The notes beneath the pieces were generated by a model. It saw only the letters and a list, made by a program, of their open reading frames with translations. It was not told the origin of the DNA and did not search any database. The position numbers were made by a program, and so were the translations under genes. Below are positions 1-7,334 of a DNA stretch of 9,032 nucleotides, in pieces (the stretch's first letter is position 1; the number at the start of each line of letters is the position of its first letter). The stretch covers positions 1 through 9,032 of the forward strand of contig JACDBQ010000642.1 of NCBI GenBank assembly GCA_013694845.1, given 5' to 3'. This DNA is from Acidobacteriota bacterium (lineage in GTDB: Bacteria > Acidobacteriota > Vicinamibacteria > Vicinamibacterales > 2-12-FULL-66-21).

Positions 1-315
1 CACGAGGGCCGGCCTGGCCTGGGCACGCCCGTGGCTGCGACCCGTCGAGCACTCGCCAGAGCACCACCGCTGAAGAGGGACCTCGCGACTCATCTCATGG
101 GCGCACCAGCAGTGACGGTGTAGGACAGTTCCCAGGTTCCGCTTGCGGTGTCTCTGGCTGTCTTCCGGTGTATGGTCCACTCTCTCAAATCGCTTCTTCT
201 ACACTCGCGTTGTGCGGAAGCCCCATTCCGGTGTGCGGGACAGGCCGTACGTCGGGTCCACCCGGTGGAACAGTCGCAAGTGCCGTCCGGTGACGTGGTC
301 ATCGCGGCCATCAAA

Positions 316-343
316 GCGGGATTGTCAAGGCGGGATTGTCAAG
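316..343. repeat. Perfect tandem duplication of a 14-bp unit
   Basis: The unit GCGGGATTGTCAAG occurs twice back to back at 316-329 and 330-343, without mismatch. It ends 14 nt before the ribosome binding site of the receptor gene, so it sits in the 5' leader or the promoter-proximal zone. Each copy contains TGTCAA, which is TTGACA on the minus strand, but no matching -10 element lies at the right distance leftwards. It may be a repeated operator half-site or simply a replication-slippage duplication. The repeat is seen directly; a function is not. Confidence 0.8.
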
Positions 344-357
344 CGTTCGGCCGACTT

Positions 358-362
358 GGAGG
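358..362 (+). promoter_or_regulatory. Ribosome binding site of the receptor gene
   Basis: GGAGG lies 5 nt upstream of the ATG at 368. It decides the start, because the alternative in-frame ATG at 143 has no comparable site and would put about 75 unrelated residues before the signal peptide. Confidence 0.8.
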
Positions 363-367
363 TCAGT

Positions 368-3361
368 ATGAAGGCACGACGTATGGTGTTCGCGTTCGTG
401 GCGCTCTGCCTACTGAGCGCCCCGGCCGGCGCACAGGAGCAGCGTGGCGCGATTCAAGGTACGGTGAGGGACGACTCCGGCGGAATTCTGCCGGGTGCGC
501 TCATCGAGCTCACGAGCCCCAGCTTAGTGGCCGGGGCCAGTGCGACCACCGATAGCCGGGGCGCATACTCCTTCCCGGCGCTGCCGCCGGGGATCTACGA
601 GGTCAAGGCCACGCTCCAGAGCTTCGCCGTGACGACCGTCCCGAAGGTCGAGCTCGCGCTCGGCAGGACACTCCGCGTCGACCTGGTCCTGCAGGTTGGG
701 ACGATGAAGGAGAGCGTGACCGTCAGCGGGGCGCCGCTCATCGACATCTCGAGCAGCGCGGTGGCGACCAGCATCGTGCGCAAGGATTTCGACAACATCC
801 CGAAAGGCCGCGACTTCCTGACGATCGCCAAGCTCGCCCCGGGCGCCAACGACGAAACCAAGCTCGGGGGCCTGTCGATCGACGGGGCGAGCGGCGCCGA
901 GAACGTGTTCTACGTGGACGGACTCGACGTAACCAACCTGACGACGGGCGTCTCCGGCAAGTCGGTGCTGGCGGATCTCGTCGAGGAGGTGCAGGTCAAG
1001 TCGAGCGGCTACGACGCGGAGTATGGCGGGGCCATCGGCGGGGTCATCAACGTCGTCACGCGCAGCGGTTCGAACCGGTTCACCGGCGAGGGCAACGTTT
1101 ACTTTACCGGTGACGCGCTGCAGGCCAAACGCACTCCGACACTGCGCCTCGGACTGACCAACTCCAACATCGCCGAGACGGTGACGTATCCCAAGGACGA
1201 TTCGACCCAGACGGAGCCCGGGTTCATGCTCGGCGGCCCGATCCTCCGGGACCGTGTCTGGTTCTTTGGCGGCTACTTCCCGCAACTCGCCAGGACCGAC
1301 CGCACCGTCACGTTCACGACCACCGGCCAGACCAACGATTTCGAGCAGAAGAAGGACACACATTACGTTCTCGGCAAACTGACTGCCCAGTTCACACCGA
1401 AGTTGCGCGGTGCCTTCAGCGTCAACATGACGCCGAGCAGCACTGACGGGCAGTTGCCGAACCTCGCCGGCACGGATTCGCCGCTCTTTCCCTTTACGAA
1501 CCTCGGCAGTCGCATTACGAACCGCAGCTATAGCGGTAACCTCGACATCCTGGCGACGAGAGGCCTGTACCTGAACGTGCGGGCAGGGCATTTTCTGTAC
1601 GATGAGCGCAGTATTGGCGTCCCCGACGAGTTGCGCTACGTCTTCAACTCGTCGAACCTGCTGATTCCGGGCATTCCGGACAATCTCCGCCGTGCGACCG
1701 GCTTTTCGAGCGTTCCGACCAACAGCGGCATCACCCGCGACGAGCAGACGCGCCTGACGTTCAACACCGATGCGACCTACGAGGCGAACTTCGCAGGCCA
1801 GCACACGCTCAAAGGTGGCTTTCAATTCACGCGGCTCGGGATCGACATGCTCTCGGGCAACCTGCAGGACGAAATCACGCTGTTCTGGAACCAGGCGTAC
1901 ACGGCACGGTCGACCGGTCTGCAGAATCGCGGTGAGTACGGGTACTACTCGCACGTGCAGAACGCCTTCGACGGCAAGGCGCACAGCGATAACTACTCGC
2001 TCTTCCTGCAGGACAGCTGGCGGCCGAACCGAAAGCTGACAATCAACGCCGGCTTGCGATCCGAGCTGGAGCACATCCCGGGGTTCCGGGAAGGCGAACA
2101 GGTCACCGCGATTATCTGGAGCTTCCTCGACAAGCTGGCGCCGCGGTTCGGGGCGACCTACGACGTGCGGGGCGACGGAAAGTGGAAGGTGTTCGGTAAC
2201 TACGGCAAGTTCTACGACATCATGAAGCTGTCGCTGGCCCGCAACGCCTTTGGCGGCGCGAAGCGCCTGACGTACTTCCACACGCTCGACACGTTTGACT
2301 GGCTGAGCCTCAACCCGAACAACTACCCGGGGCGGTTCGTCGAGGTCGTCAACGGCCGCCCTGACCGCAGCGGTGCCATCGACCCGGACATCGAGCCAGT
2401 GCAGTCGCGGGAGTTCGCGCTCGGCCTCGAGCACGAGCTGGGCGATCGGCTGTCGTTCGGCGTCCGCTACATCCGAAAGCAGCTCCTGCGCACGATTGAG
2501 GACACCGGTTGGGTCGGGGCGAGCGGCAGCACCGAGTACATCATCGGTAACCCCGGCTTCGGACAGACTGTCAACGTGCTGGAGTTCTCACGCAACCAGG
2601 GAGGGTTCCCCGCGGGAGCCTCAATCCCGCGGCTGCCGGAGGCGCAACGCGATTACGACGCCATCGAGACACGTTTCACCAAGCGCTTCGCTGACCGCTG
2701 GTCGGCCAACGTCAGCTACACCTGGAGCCGTCTCTTCGGCAACTACACCGGGCTCGTGGCTTCCGATGAGCTGGGTGCAGACGGCAGCGGACGCCTCGGC
2801 CCCAATGGCACCGGATCGTTCGACCAGGCCTACAACGTTTTCGGCCCGAATGACGCCGGCCAGTGCTGCTCGGAGCCGATCTCCCGACATCTCCCCACCG
2901 ATCGCCCTCACCAGTTCAAGGCGCAGGCGGTTTACCTCGTCGGTCGAAGCCTGGTCCTCGGAGCCAACCAGTACGTCGCCAGCGGCACGCCCGTACTGCG
3001 CGCGTTCTGGAAGACCAACGCGATCTTTTACGGAGGGGATCTCTCGGACGGGCGGACGCCGACTCTGAGTCAGACAGACCTGAGCGCGCGCTACGAATTC
3101 AGGCTCCCGGGCACCCGGCGTTTCCAGCTGGCCCTCAACGTCCTGAACCTGTTCGACCAGCGGACCGAGACGGCTAAGTATTTCACCATCAACAAAACGA
3201 GCAGCGGCGTGAGCTTCACCGACCCGGAGTTCTTCAACGGGCAGCTCGACGTCGAGCAGCGGATTAAGGAGCGCAACCTCCAGTACGATCCGCGCTTCCT
3301 CCAGTCCTGGTTCTGGCAGACGGAGCGGTCGGCGACGGTCAGCGCCCGCTTCCTCTTCTGA
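368..3361 (+). CDS. TonB-dependent receptor, Oar-like, with N-terminal carboxypeptidase-regulatory-like domain
   Basis: Outer-membrane beta-barrel receptor of 997 residues, expected to import a large or scarce substrate using TonB energy. Residues 1-22 are a signal peptide (basic start, hydrophobic core, cleavage likely at AGA|Q). Residues about 27-110 form a carboxypeptidase-regulatory-like domain (GAIQGTVRDDSGG, then the TTDSRGAYSFPALPPG strand-turn). A plug domain spans about 115-240, with VFYVDGLDVTN and the typical end GGVINVVTRSGSNRFTGE. The rest is a long barrel rich in alternating aromatic residues; the chain ends SARFLF, a terminal Phe as expected for barrel insertion. I saw no obvious TonB box after the signal peptide, as is common in this subfamily. 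The architecture is typical of Acidobacteriota. It is the first gene of the apparent operon, 70 nt before the M24 gene. The family is secure; the substrate is unknown. Confidence 0.93.
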   Translation: MKARRMVFAFVALCLLSAPAGAQEQRGAIQGTVRDDSGGILPGALIELTSPSLVAGASATTDSRGAYSFPALPPGIYEVKATLQSFAVTTVPKVELALGRTLRVDLVLQVGTMKESVTVSGAPLIDISSSAVATSIVRKDFDNIPKGRDFLTIAKLAPGANDETKLGGLSIDGASGAENVFYVDGLDVTNLTTGVSGKSVLADLVEEVQVKSSGYDAEYGGAIGGVINVVTRSGSNRFTGEGNVYFTGDALQAKRTPTLRLGLTNSNIAETVTYPKDDSTQTEPGFMLGGPILRDRVWFFGGYFPQLARTDRTVTFTTTGQTNDFEQKKDTHYVLGKLTAQFTPKLRGAFSVNMTPSSTDGQLPNLAGTDSPLFPFTNLGSRITNRSYSGNLDILATRGLYLNVRAGHFLYDERSIGVPDELRYVFNSSNLLIPGIPDNLRRATGFSSVPTNSGITRDEQTRLTFNTDATYEANFAGQHTLKGGFQFTRLGIDMLSGNLQDEITLFWNQAYTARSTGLQNRGEYGYYSHVQNAFDGKAHSDNYSLFLQDSWRPNRKLTINAGLRSELEHIPGFREGEQVTAIIWSFLDKLAPRFGATYDVRGDGKWKVFGNYGKFYDIMKLSLARNAFGGAKRLTYFHTLDTFDWLSLNPNNYPGRFVEVVNGRPDRSGAIDPDIEPVQSREFALGLEHELGDRLSFGVRYIRKQLLRTIEDTGWVGASGSTEYIIGNPGFGQTVNVLEFSRNQGGFPAGASIPRLPEAQRDYDAIETRFTKRFADRWSANVSYTWSRLFGNYTGLVASDELGADGSGRLGPNGTGSFDQAYNVFGPNDAGQCCSEPISRHLPTDRPHQFKAQAVYLVGRSLVLGANQYVASGTPVLRAFWKTNAIFYGGDLSDGRTPTLSQTDLSARYEFRLPGTRRFQLALNVLNLFDQRTETAKYFTINKTSSGVSFTDPEFFNGQLDVEQRIKERNLQYDPRFLQSWFWQTERSATVSARFLF

Positions 3362-3401
3362 TACTGACGGGTGGGGTGCGGCGGGCGACCTCGGGAACTT
3401 G

Positions 3402-3416
3402 GATCGGGCGCCGATC
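3402..3416. other. Short GC-rich inverted repeat before the first M24 gene
   Basis: GATCGG (3402-3407) and CCGATC (3411-3416) are perfect inverted copies around a 3-nt loop, in the 70-nt gap between the receptor and the M24 gene and only a few bases before its ribosome binding site. No T-run follows, so it is not a standard intrinsic terminator. It could affect mRNA processing or translation, or be chance in GC-rich DNA. Confidence 0.35.
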
Positions 3417-3422
3417 GCCTTG

Positions 3423-3427
3423 AGGAG
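3423..3427 (+). promoter_or_regulatory. Ribosome binding site of the first M24 gene
   Basis: AGGAG lies 4 nt before the ATG at 3432. It favours that ATG over the upstream in-frame TTG at 3399, which would add 11 residues in front of an already complete signal peptide. The spacing is somewhat short. Confidence 0.65.
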
Positions 3428-3431
3428 ACCT

Positions 3432-4868
3432 ATGAAGCACACACACTCTATTCTCCGTGCGGCGGTCGTCGTCACAACGGCGGCGATTGGTATCTCGATG
3501 GCCGCCCAGGGGCGCACCCGCGCGGACACGGCGCCGGGCCCGGACGGCAGCACACGCCTGTTCGACGGACGTGTGATTCCGCCGCTGCCGAAGCTGCTCA
3601 GCGTTCGCGAGCAATACGAGCTCCGTGTGAAGTGGCTCGAGCGCAAGCACGAAGCGCTGTTGCCGATGATGCGCCGGCACGGCGTCGGCATGTGGATTGT
3701 GGTCAACGAGGAGTTCCGCAACGACCCCGTCACTGAGTACGTCGTGCCGCCGCTCAGCTACGTGTCGCGGCGCGACGTCATCACCTTCATCGACGGCGGC
3801 GCCGAAGGACTGAAGGGCTTCTCGAACTACTGGCGTCCGACGGCGGATTACGCCCGCTTCGTGAAGCCGCTTCCGGTTCCGGCCGACGCGCGCGGCCAGC
3901 GCGACACCCGCCTCGGTCTGCAGAGGGTCTTCGAGCAGTACAAGCCCAAGACCGTTGCGCTCGCGATCGGCGGCCATCGGGGTCAGGACAGCGGCCTATC
4001 GCGCGACTCGCACCAGTTCCTGCTCGACGCGCTCGGTCCCGACGCGCAGTCGCGCATCGTGCCCGCCGCGCCTCTCATCGAGGAGTACTTCGACACACGG
4101 CTCCCCGACGAGCTTGAGTACTACCGCGCGGCGGTCCTGGCCACCGACATCATCGCCCAGCGCGCCCTCTCGAACGAGGTCATCACGCCGGGCAAGACCC
4201 GCGCAGCCGACATCAAGTGGTTCTACAACGACCAGATCGCGCGCCTGGGGGTCGGCGCCACGCCGTGGTTCGAAATTCACGTCGCCGTGCAGCGTTTCGA
4301 CCCGTCAACGGGCGATGTCATTCCTTACGTGCATCCCGCGCCCGACGACCTGGTGTTCCAGCGTGGCGACGTCATCCACCTCGATTGCGGCTTCAATTAC
4401 CTCGGCTTCGCGACCGACTGGCAGAAGGTGGGCTACATTCTGCGCGAAGGGGAGACCGACGTGACGCCCGGGATGAAGCAGGCGCTCAAAAACGGCAACA
4501 TCACCCAGGACGCGATTCGCACCGCGTCACGGCCAGGCATGACCGGGTACGAGGCGACCCAGGCGGCGATGAAGGAGCTCAAGGGCGTCGCGTTCCTGCC
4601 CAGCCTTTATTCGCATCCGATCGGTTATCAGGGGCATGGCCTCGGCCCGAGCATCAATGCTCGCGACGGCGTACTCGGCGGCAAGCCCGAGCGCGACTCC
4701 GTCCTCCGGCTCGGCTCTTATCGCTCCATTGAGCTCAGCGCCACCACCGCCGTGCCGGAGTGGAACGGCAAGAAGCTGCTCATTCCCTTCGAGGACGATG
4801 CGCACCTGACCGAAAAGGGCTATGAGTGGTTCCGGCCGCCACAGACGTCGTGGTATCTGATTCGCTAG
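3432..4868 (+). CDS. Secreted M24 family metallohydrolase (Xaa-Pro aminopeptidase / creatinase fold)
   Basis: Predicted exported hydrolase of 478 residues. Known members of this pita-bread fold cleave Xaa-Pro peptide bonds or, in creatinase, a C-N bond of a small molecule. Residues 1 to about 25 are a signal peptide (MKHTHSILRAAVVV...). About 40-220 form the creatinase-type N-domain and about 225-460 the catalytic domain. All five expected metal ligands can be placed: D318 (in LDCG), D329 (in ATDWQK), H395 (in SHPIG), E434 (in SIELSA) and E454 (in PFEDDAHL). H402 in GHGLG matches the second conserved active-site His. The end, EKGYEWFRPPQTSWYLI, is like other secreted acidobacterial M24 proteins. 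The 3' end overlaps the next gene, implying co-translation. An active dinuclear metalloenzyme is likely; whether it acts on peptides or on a small amide is not shown. Confidence 0.9.
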   Translation: MKHTHSILRAAVVVTTAAIGISMAAQGRTRADTAPGPDGSTRLFDGRVIPPLPKLLSVREQYELRVKWLERKHEALLPMMRRHGVGMWIVVNEEFRNDPVTEYVVPPLSYVSRRDVITFIDGGAEGLKGFSNYWRPTADYARFVKPLPVPADARGQRDTRLGLQRVFEQYKPKTVALAIGGHRGQDSGLSRDSHQFLLDALGPDAQSRIVPAAPLIEEYFDTRLPDELEYYRAAVLATDIIAQRALSNEVITPGKTRAADIKWFYNDQIARLGVGATPWFEIHVAVQRFDPSTGDVIPYVHPAPDDLVFQRGDVIHLDCGFNYLGFATDWQKVGYILREGETDVTPGMKQALKNGNITQDAIRTASRPGMTGYEATQAAMKELKGVAFLPSLYSHPIGYQGHGLGPSINARDGVLGGKPERDSVLRLGSYRSIELSATTAVPEWNGKKLLIPFEDDAHLTEKGYEWFRPPQTSWYLIR

Positions 4869-5893
4869 CGGCGCGCCCCAGCGCGCGACTGCTCGTTTGT
4901 TGTGGGGCGCTCCTCGCGACGACGGCTGGTCACGGTGCCCAGCAGGTCCATCGCCTCGAGCCCTCACCCGCCACCGTCACGTGGGGCTATTACGAGGCGT
5001 CGGTTCGACCGGTCCTCACGGTGCGCTCCGGCGACACGGTCGTCGTCCGTTCGCTCCTCGGCCTCGATCCTCGCATCGTCGAAGCGGCCGGCGCTGTGGC
5101 GGACCCGATGGTCGCCGAGATCTACCGGCGCGTGAGCAAGGGCCCGGGCAGCCACATGCTGACGGGGCCAATCTTCATCGAGGAGGCACAGCCCGGCGAC
5201 GTGCTGGAAATAGAGATCCAGCGAGTCGAGTTGCCACTGTCCTACGCATACAACCGGTTCCGGCCAGGCACGGGACTGCTGCCGGCGGACTACCCCTATA
5301 CGGTTCTGCGGATCGTGCCGCTGGATCGCGAACGGGGCGTCGCCAGGGTCGCGCCGGGGGTCGAGGTGCCGCTGCGTCCCTTCTTCGGCAGCATCGGCGT
5401 GGCGCCACCGCCGGAGGTGGGCCGGTTGAACAGCGGCCCGCCGTCATTCCACGGCGGCAACCTCGACAACAAGGAATTGACTGCCGGGTCGCGTCTGTTC
5501 CTCCCGGTGCACGTGCCGGGCGCCCTGGTCTGGTTCGGAGACGGCCACGCGGCGCAGGGAAATGGGGAGGTGAATCTCACCGCTTTGGAGACGGCGCTCG
5601 AAGGCACCGTGCGGCTGTTCGTGCGCAAGGGGCCCCGCCTGCGCTGGCCGCGCGCCGAAACCGCTTCGACCTACATCACGATGGGACTTGACGAAGATCT
5701 CGAGCGCGCCACCGAGGTCGCCGTGCGCGAGATGATCGATTTCCTCGTAACGGAGAAGGGGCTGTCACGCGATGACGCCTACATCCTGTGCTCGGTGGCG
5801 GGCGACCTCGCCATCACGCAGGTCGTCGACGGCACGAAGGGCGTTCACATGTCGATGCCGAAGGCGGTGTTTGCCGGCGGGACGAAGCGGTAG
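4826..5893 (+). CDS. Acetamidase/formamidase family protein (FmdA/AmdA), probably exported
   Basis: Member of the family that hydrolyses short amides to acid plus ammonia. The chain is 355 residues from GTG 4826, preceded by AAAAGGG with a 6-nt gap; GTG 4850 is an alternative start. Family motifs occur in order: GDTVVV near 69, LTGPIFIEEAQPGDVLEIEI at 112-131, FHGGNLDN at 208-215, GSRLFLPVHVPGALVWFGDG at 221-240, HAAQGNGE at 241-248, and a C-terminal SVAGDLAITQVVDGTKGVHM stretch from 323. A hydrophobic segment at about 21-35 (RLLVCCGALLATTAG) looks like a signal peptide or anchor, whereas classical amidases of this family are cytosolic. Family proteins in this context are often annotated without a proven substrate. 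It overlaps the M24 gene by 43 nt (19 nt with the later start), which indicates translational coupling. The family is secure; substrate and exact start are not. Confidence 0.87.
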   Translation: MVPAATDVVVSDSLAARPSARLLVCCGALLATTAGHGAQQVHRLEPSPATVTWGYYEASVRPVLTVRSGDTVVVRSLLGLDPRIVEAAGAVADPMVAEIYRRVSKGPGSHMLTGPIFIEEAQPGDVLEIEIQRVELPLSYAYNRFRPGTGLLPADYPYTVLRIVPLDRERGVARVAPGVEVPLRPFFGSIGVAPPPEVGRLNSGPPSFHGGNLDNKELTAGSRLFLPVHVPGALVWFGDGHAAQGNGEVNLTALETALEGTVRLFVRKGPRLRWPRAETASTYITMGLDEDLERATEVAVREMIDFLVTEKGLSRDDAYILCSVAGDLAITQVVDGTKGVHMSMPKAVFAGGTKR

Positions 5894-5900
5894 GACACCA

Positions 5901-5918
5901 GCGGGACCGACGTCCCGC
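5901..5918. other. GC-rich hairpin between the amidase and the second M24 gene
   Basis: GCGGGAC (5901-5907) and GTCCCGC (5912-5918) form a perfect 7-bp stem with a CGAC loop. One further C-G pair is possible beyond an A-A mismatch (5899/5920). It fills most of the 42-nt intergenic gap and stops just before AAGGA (5921-5925), the likely ribosome binding site of the next gene. There is no T-tract, so termination is unlikely; mRNA stabilisation or modulation of translation is possible. Confidence 0.5.
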
Positions 5919-5935
5919 AGAAGGACGGCGACTCG

Positions 5936-7330
5936 ATGATGAAGACCTCCTCCTCGGGTGGATTGACGCGTGGTGCCGCAGTCCTGCTGCTGGCGCTCCT
6001 GACGCCGGCCTGGGCGCCCGCCCAGGGGCCGCCCAAGGAGGTGCGCGCGCGAGAGATCCGGCGGCTCGCCACGGAGTTGAAGCAGGGCGATCCATGGCCC
6101 GCGATCCGCCGCGAGAGCATTGAGAAGCTCCTGCCCCTGGCGATGGACGCGGCCAAGGTCGATGCCTGGGTGCTCTTCTGCCGCGAGAACCACAGCGACC
6201 CGCTCGCCAGACACGTGGGAGGGGAGCACGCCGGAAGGCTCACGGCGTTCGTCTTCACCCGTGGGCCCTCCGGAGTGGAGAGTCACGTCATCGCGTCGCC
6301 GACCGAAGTCATCACCCTCGCCGAACGGCTCACGCACGCAAAGGTCGTCGCCGGACCGGCCGACCAGAGTGCGTTCGAGCTCGCCGCCACGTACCTCCGT
6401 GGCAAGAAGCCGACGACGATTGCCATCAACAAGAGCGATTTGACCGCTGCCGATGGCCTCAGCGCGAGCCAGTACGATCGGCTCATCGCCGCACTCGGCC
6501 CGGACCTCGCGCGGCGTGTCACGTCTTCCGAGGAGCTCGTGCACCGCTGGCTGGGCGTGAAGCTGCCGGCCGAGATCGGGATCATGCGAAAGGCCGGGGC
6601 GCTCACCAGCCTGCTGGAATACGAGGCGCTCGACACCGTCGCCGCGGGCAAGACAACCAACGCAGATCTTCAACGCTCCCTGCGGCGGCGGGTTGAAGAG
6701 CTCGAGCTCGGCCACGCCTGGGAAGACAACCCCGGTATCCAGTCAGGCCTCGATCGGGGCCGCGGGAGCGATGCGAAGCGGGTCATCATCGCGGGCGACA
6801 TCATCAACATCGACTTCGGGATCAAGGTCTACGACATCTGGTGCACGGACGTGCAGCGGTTCGCCTACGTCCTCGGCCCCGGGGAGACGGCGCCGCCACC
6901 GGCTATCCGGACCGCCTGGGAGGCAGCGAAGGAGAGCAGCCGGAAGATGGTGGCGGCCATGCGCCCCGGCGCAGCCGGGTGGGAGGTCGACCGCGTGCAG
7001 GTGGAATGGATGGCGAGCCAGGGCTCGCTCAAGCACTGGGCCGGCACCGGTCATTCGGTAGGCTACTGGGCCCACGACGTCGGTCCCTCGATCAGCGGCT
7101 ACACCAGGGATGGCCCGCCACGCGGCGCCGGCGCCCGGACGCTGGAGTCCGGCATGGTATTCGCCTTCGACGGGAACTTCGTCTGGGCGGCCGAGGATGC
7201 CGGTCAGAAGGGGACACGCTCCATCACGCTTGAGGAAATGGCGGCGGTGACCGCCACCGGCGCCGAGTATCTCACCCCCGTACAGGAGCAGCTGGTGCTG
7301 ATCCCGTCGGCGGCCCCGGCGCAGCGGTGA
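5936..7330 (+). CDS. Second secreted M24 family protein with an altered metal site
   Basis: A 464-residue M24/creatinase-fold protein, clearly diverged from the one at 3432-4868. AAGGA at 5921-5925 precedes two adjacent ATGs (5936 and 5939); the first is used here. Residues 1-29 are a signal peptide with cleavage likely at APA|Q. The N-domain spans about 35-210 and the catalytic domain about 215-455. Ligand positions by motif: D293 (NIDFG), D305 (WCTDVQR), H373 (GTGHSVG), D412 (GMVFAFDG) and E433 (TLEEMAAVT); H380 in AHDVG is the second conserved His. D412 stands where the family usually has Glu, and D293-D305 are 12 apart rather than the usual 11. The stop is 4 nt before the BKACE gene. It may be a peptidase variant or have a changed substrate. 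Family assignment is strong, activity uncertain. Confidence 0.88.
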   Translation: MMKTSSSGGLTRGAAVLLLALLTPAWAPAQGPPKEVRAREIRRLATELKQGDPWPAIRRESIEKLLPLAMDAAKVDAWVLFCRENHSDPLARHVGGEHAGRLTAFVFTRGPSGVESHVIASPTEVITLAERLTHAKVVAGPADQSAFELAATYLRGKKPTTIAINKSDLTAADGLSASQYDRLIAALGPDLARRVTSSEELVHRWLGVKLPAEIGIMRKAGALTSLLEYEALDTVAAGKTTNADLQRSLRRRVEELELGHAWEDNPGIQSGLDRGRGSDAKRVIIAGDIINIDFGIKVYDIWCTDVQRFAYVLGPGETAPPPAIRTAWEAAKESSRKMVAAMRPGAAGWEVDRVQVEWMASQGSLKHWAGTGHSVGYWAHDVGPSISGYTRDGPPRGAGARTLESGMVFAFDGNFVWAAEDAGQKGTRSITLEEMAAVTATGAEYLTPVQEQLVLIPSAAPAQR

Positions 7331-7334
7331 ACGC

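Larger units (their letters stand above)
1..367. other. Upstream region, no recognised gene
   Basis: No reading frame here gives a protein I recognise. A stop-terminated stretch in frame 2 (positions 2-73, ending with the residues EHSPEHHR) could be the tail of a gene that starts left of the window, but 23 codons in GC-rich DNA are not significant on their own. The frame of the downstream receptor stays open back to an ATG at 143. The residues it would add look random, carry no signal peptide, and would bury the clear signal peptide that starts at 368. I found no convincing -35/-10 pair. The promoter of the downstream operon probably lies here but cannot be placed by eye. Confidence 0.5.

Noticed and set aside
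163..234. 9-bp direct repeat TTCCGGTGT at 163-171 and 226-234
   Set aside because: Two short copies 63 nt apart in GC-rich DNA are within chance expectation and have no symmetry or clear promoter context.
90..314. Small minus-strand open frame of 74 codons in the upstream region
   Set aside because: No recognisable domain and no convincing start signal; there is nothing to separate it from chance.
323..342. TTGACA hexamers on the minus strand within the 14-bp repeats, as possible leftward -35 boxes
   Set aside because: No -10-like hexamer lies at about 17 nt spacing for either copy.
143..367. N-terminal extension of the receptor frame back to the ATG at 143
   Set aside because: The added 75 residues look random and would hide the signal peptide, and a good ribosome binding site marks the ATG at 368.
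524..2434. Long minus-strand open frame of 636 codons opposite the receptor gene
   Set aside because: Its residues are Arg/Val/Glu-rich with no recognisable motif, and it lies wholly opposite a well-supported gene; this is a common artefact of GC-rich codon use.
2621..3733. Minus-strand open frame across the receptor/M24 boundary
   Set aside because: It runs antisense to two clear genes and has no family resemblance or ribosome binding site.
5765..6715. Minus-strand open frame of 316 codons opposite the amidase end and second M24 gene
   Set aside because: Composition is that of an antisense shadow, and both genes on the plus strand are motif-supported.
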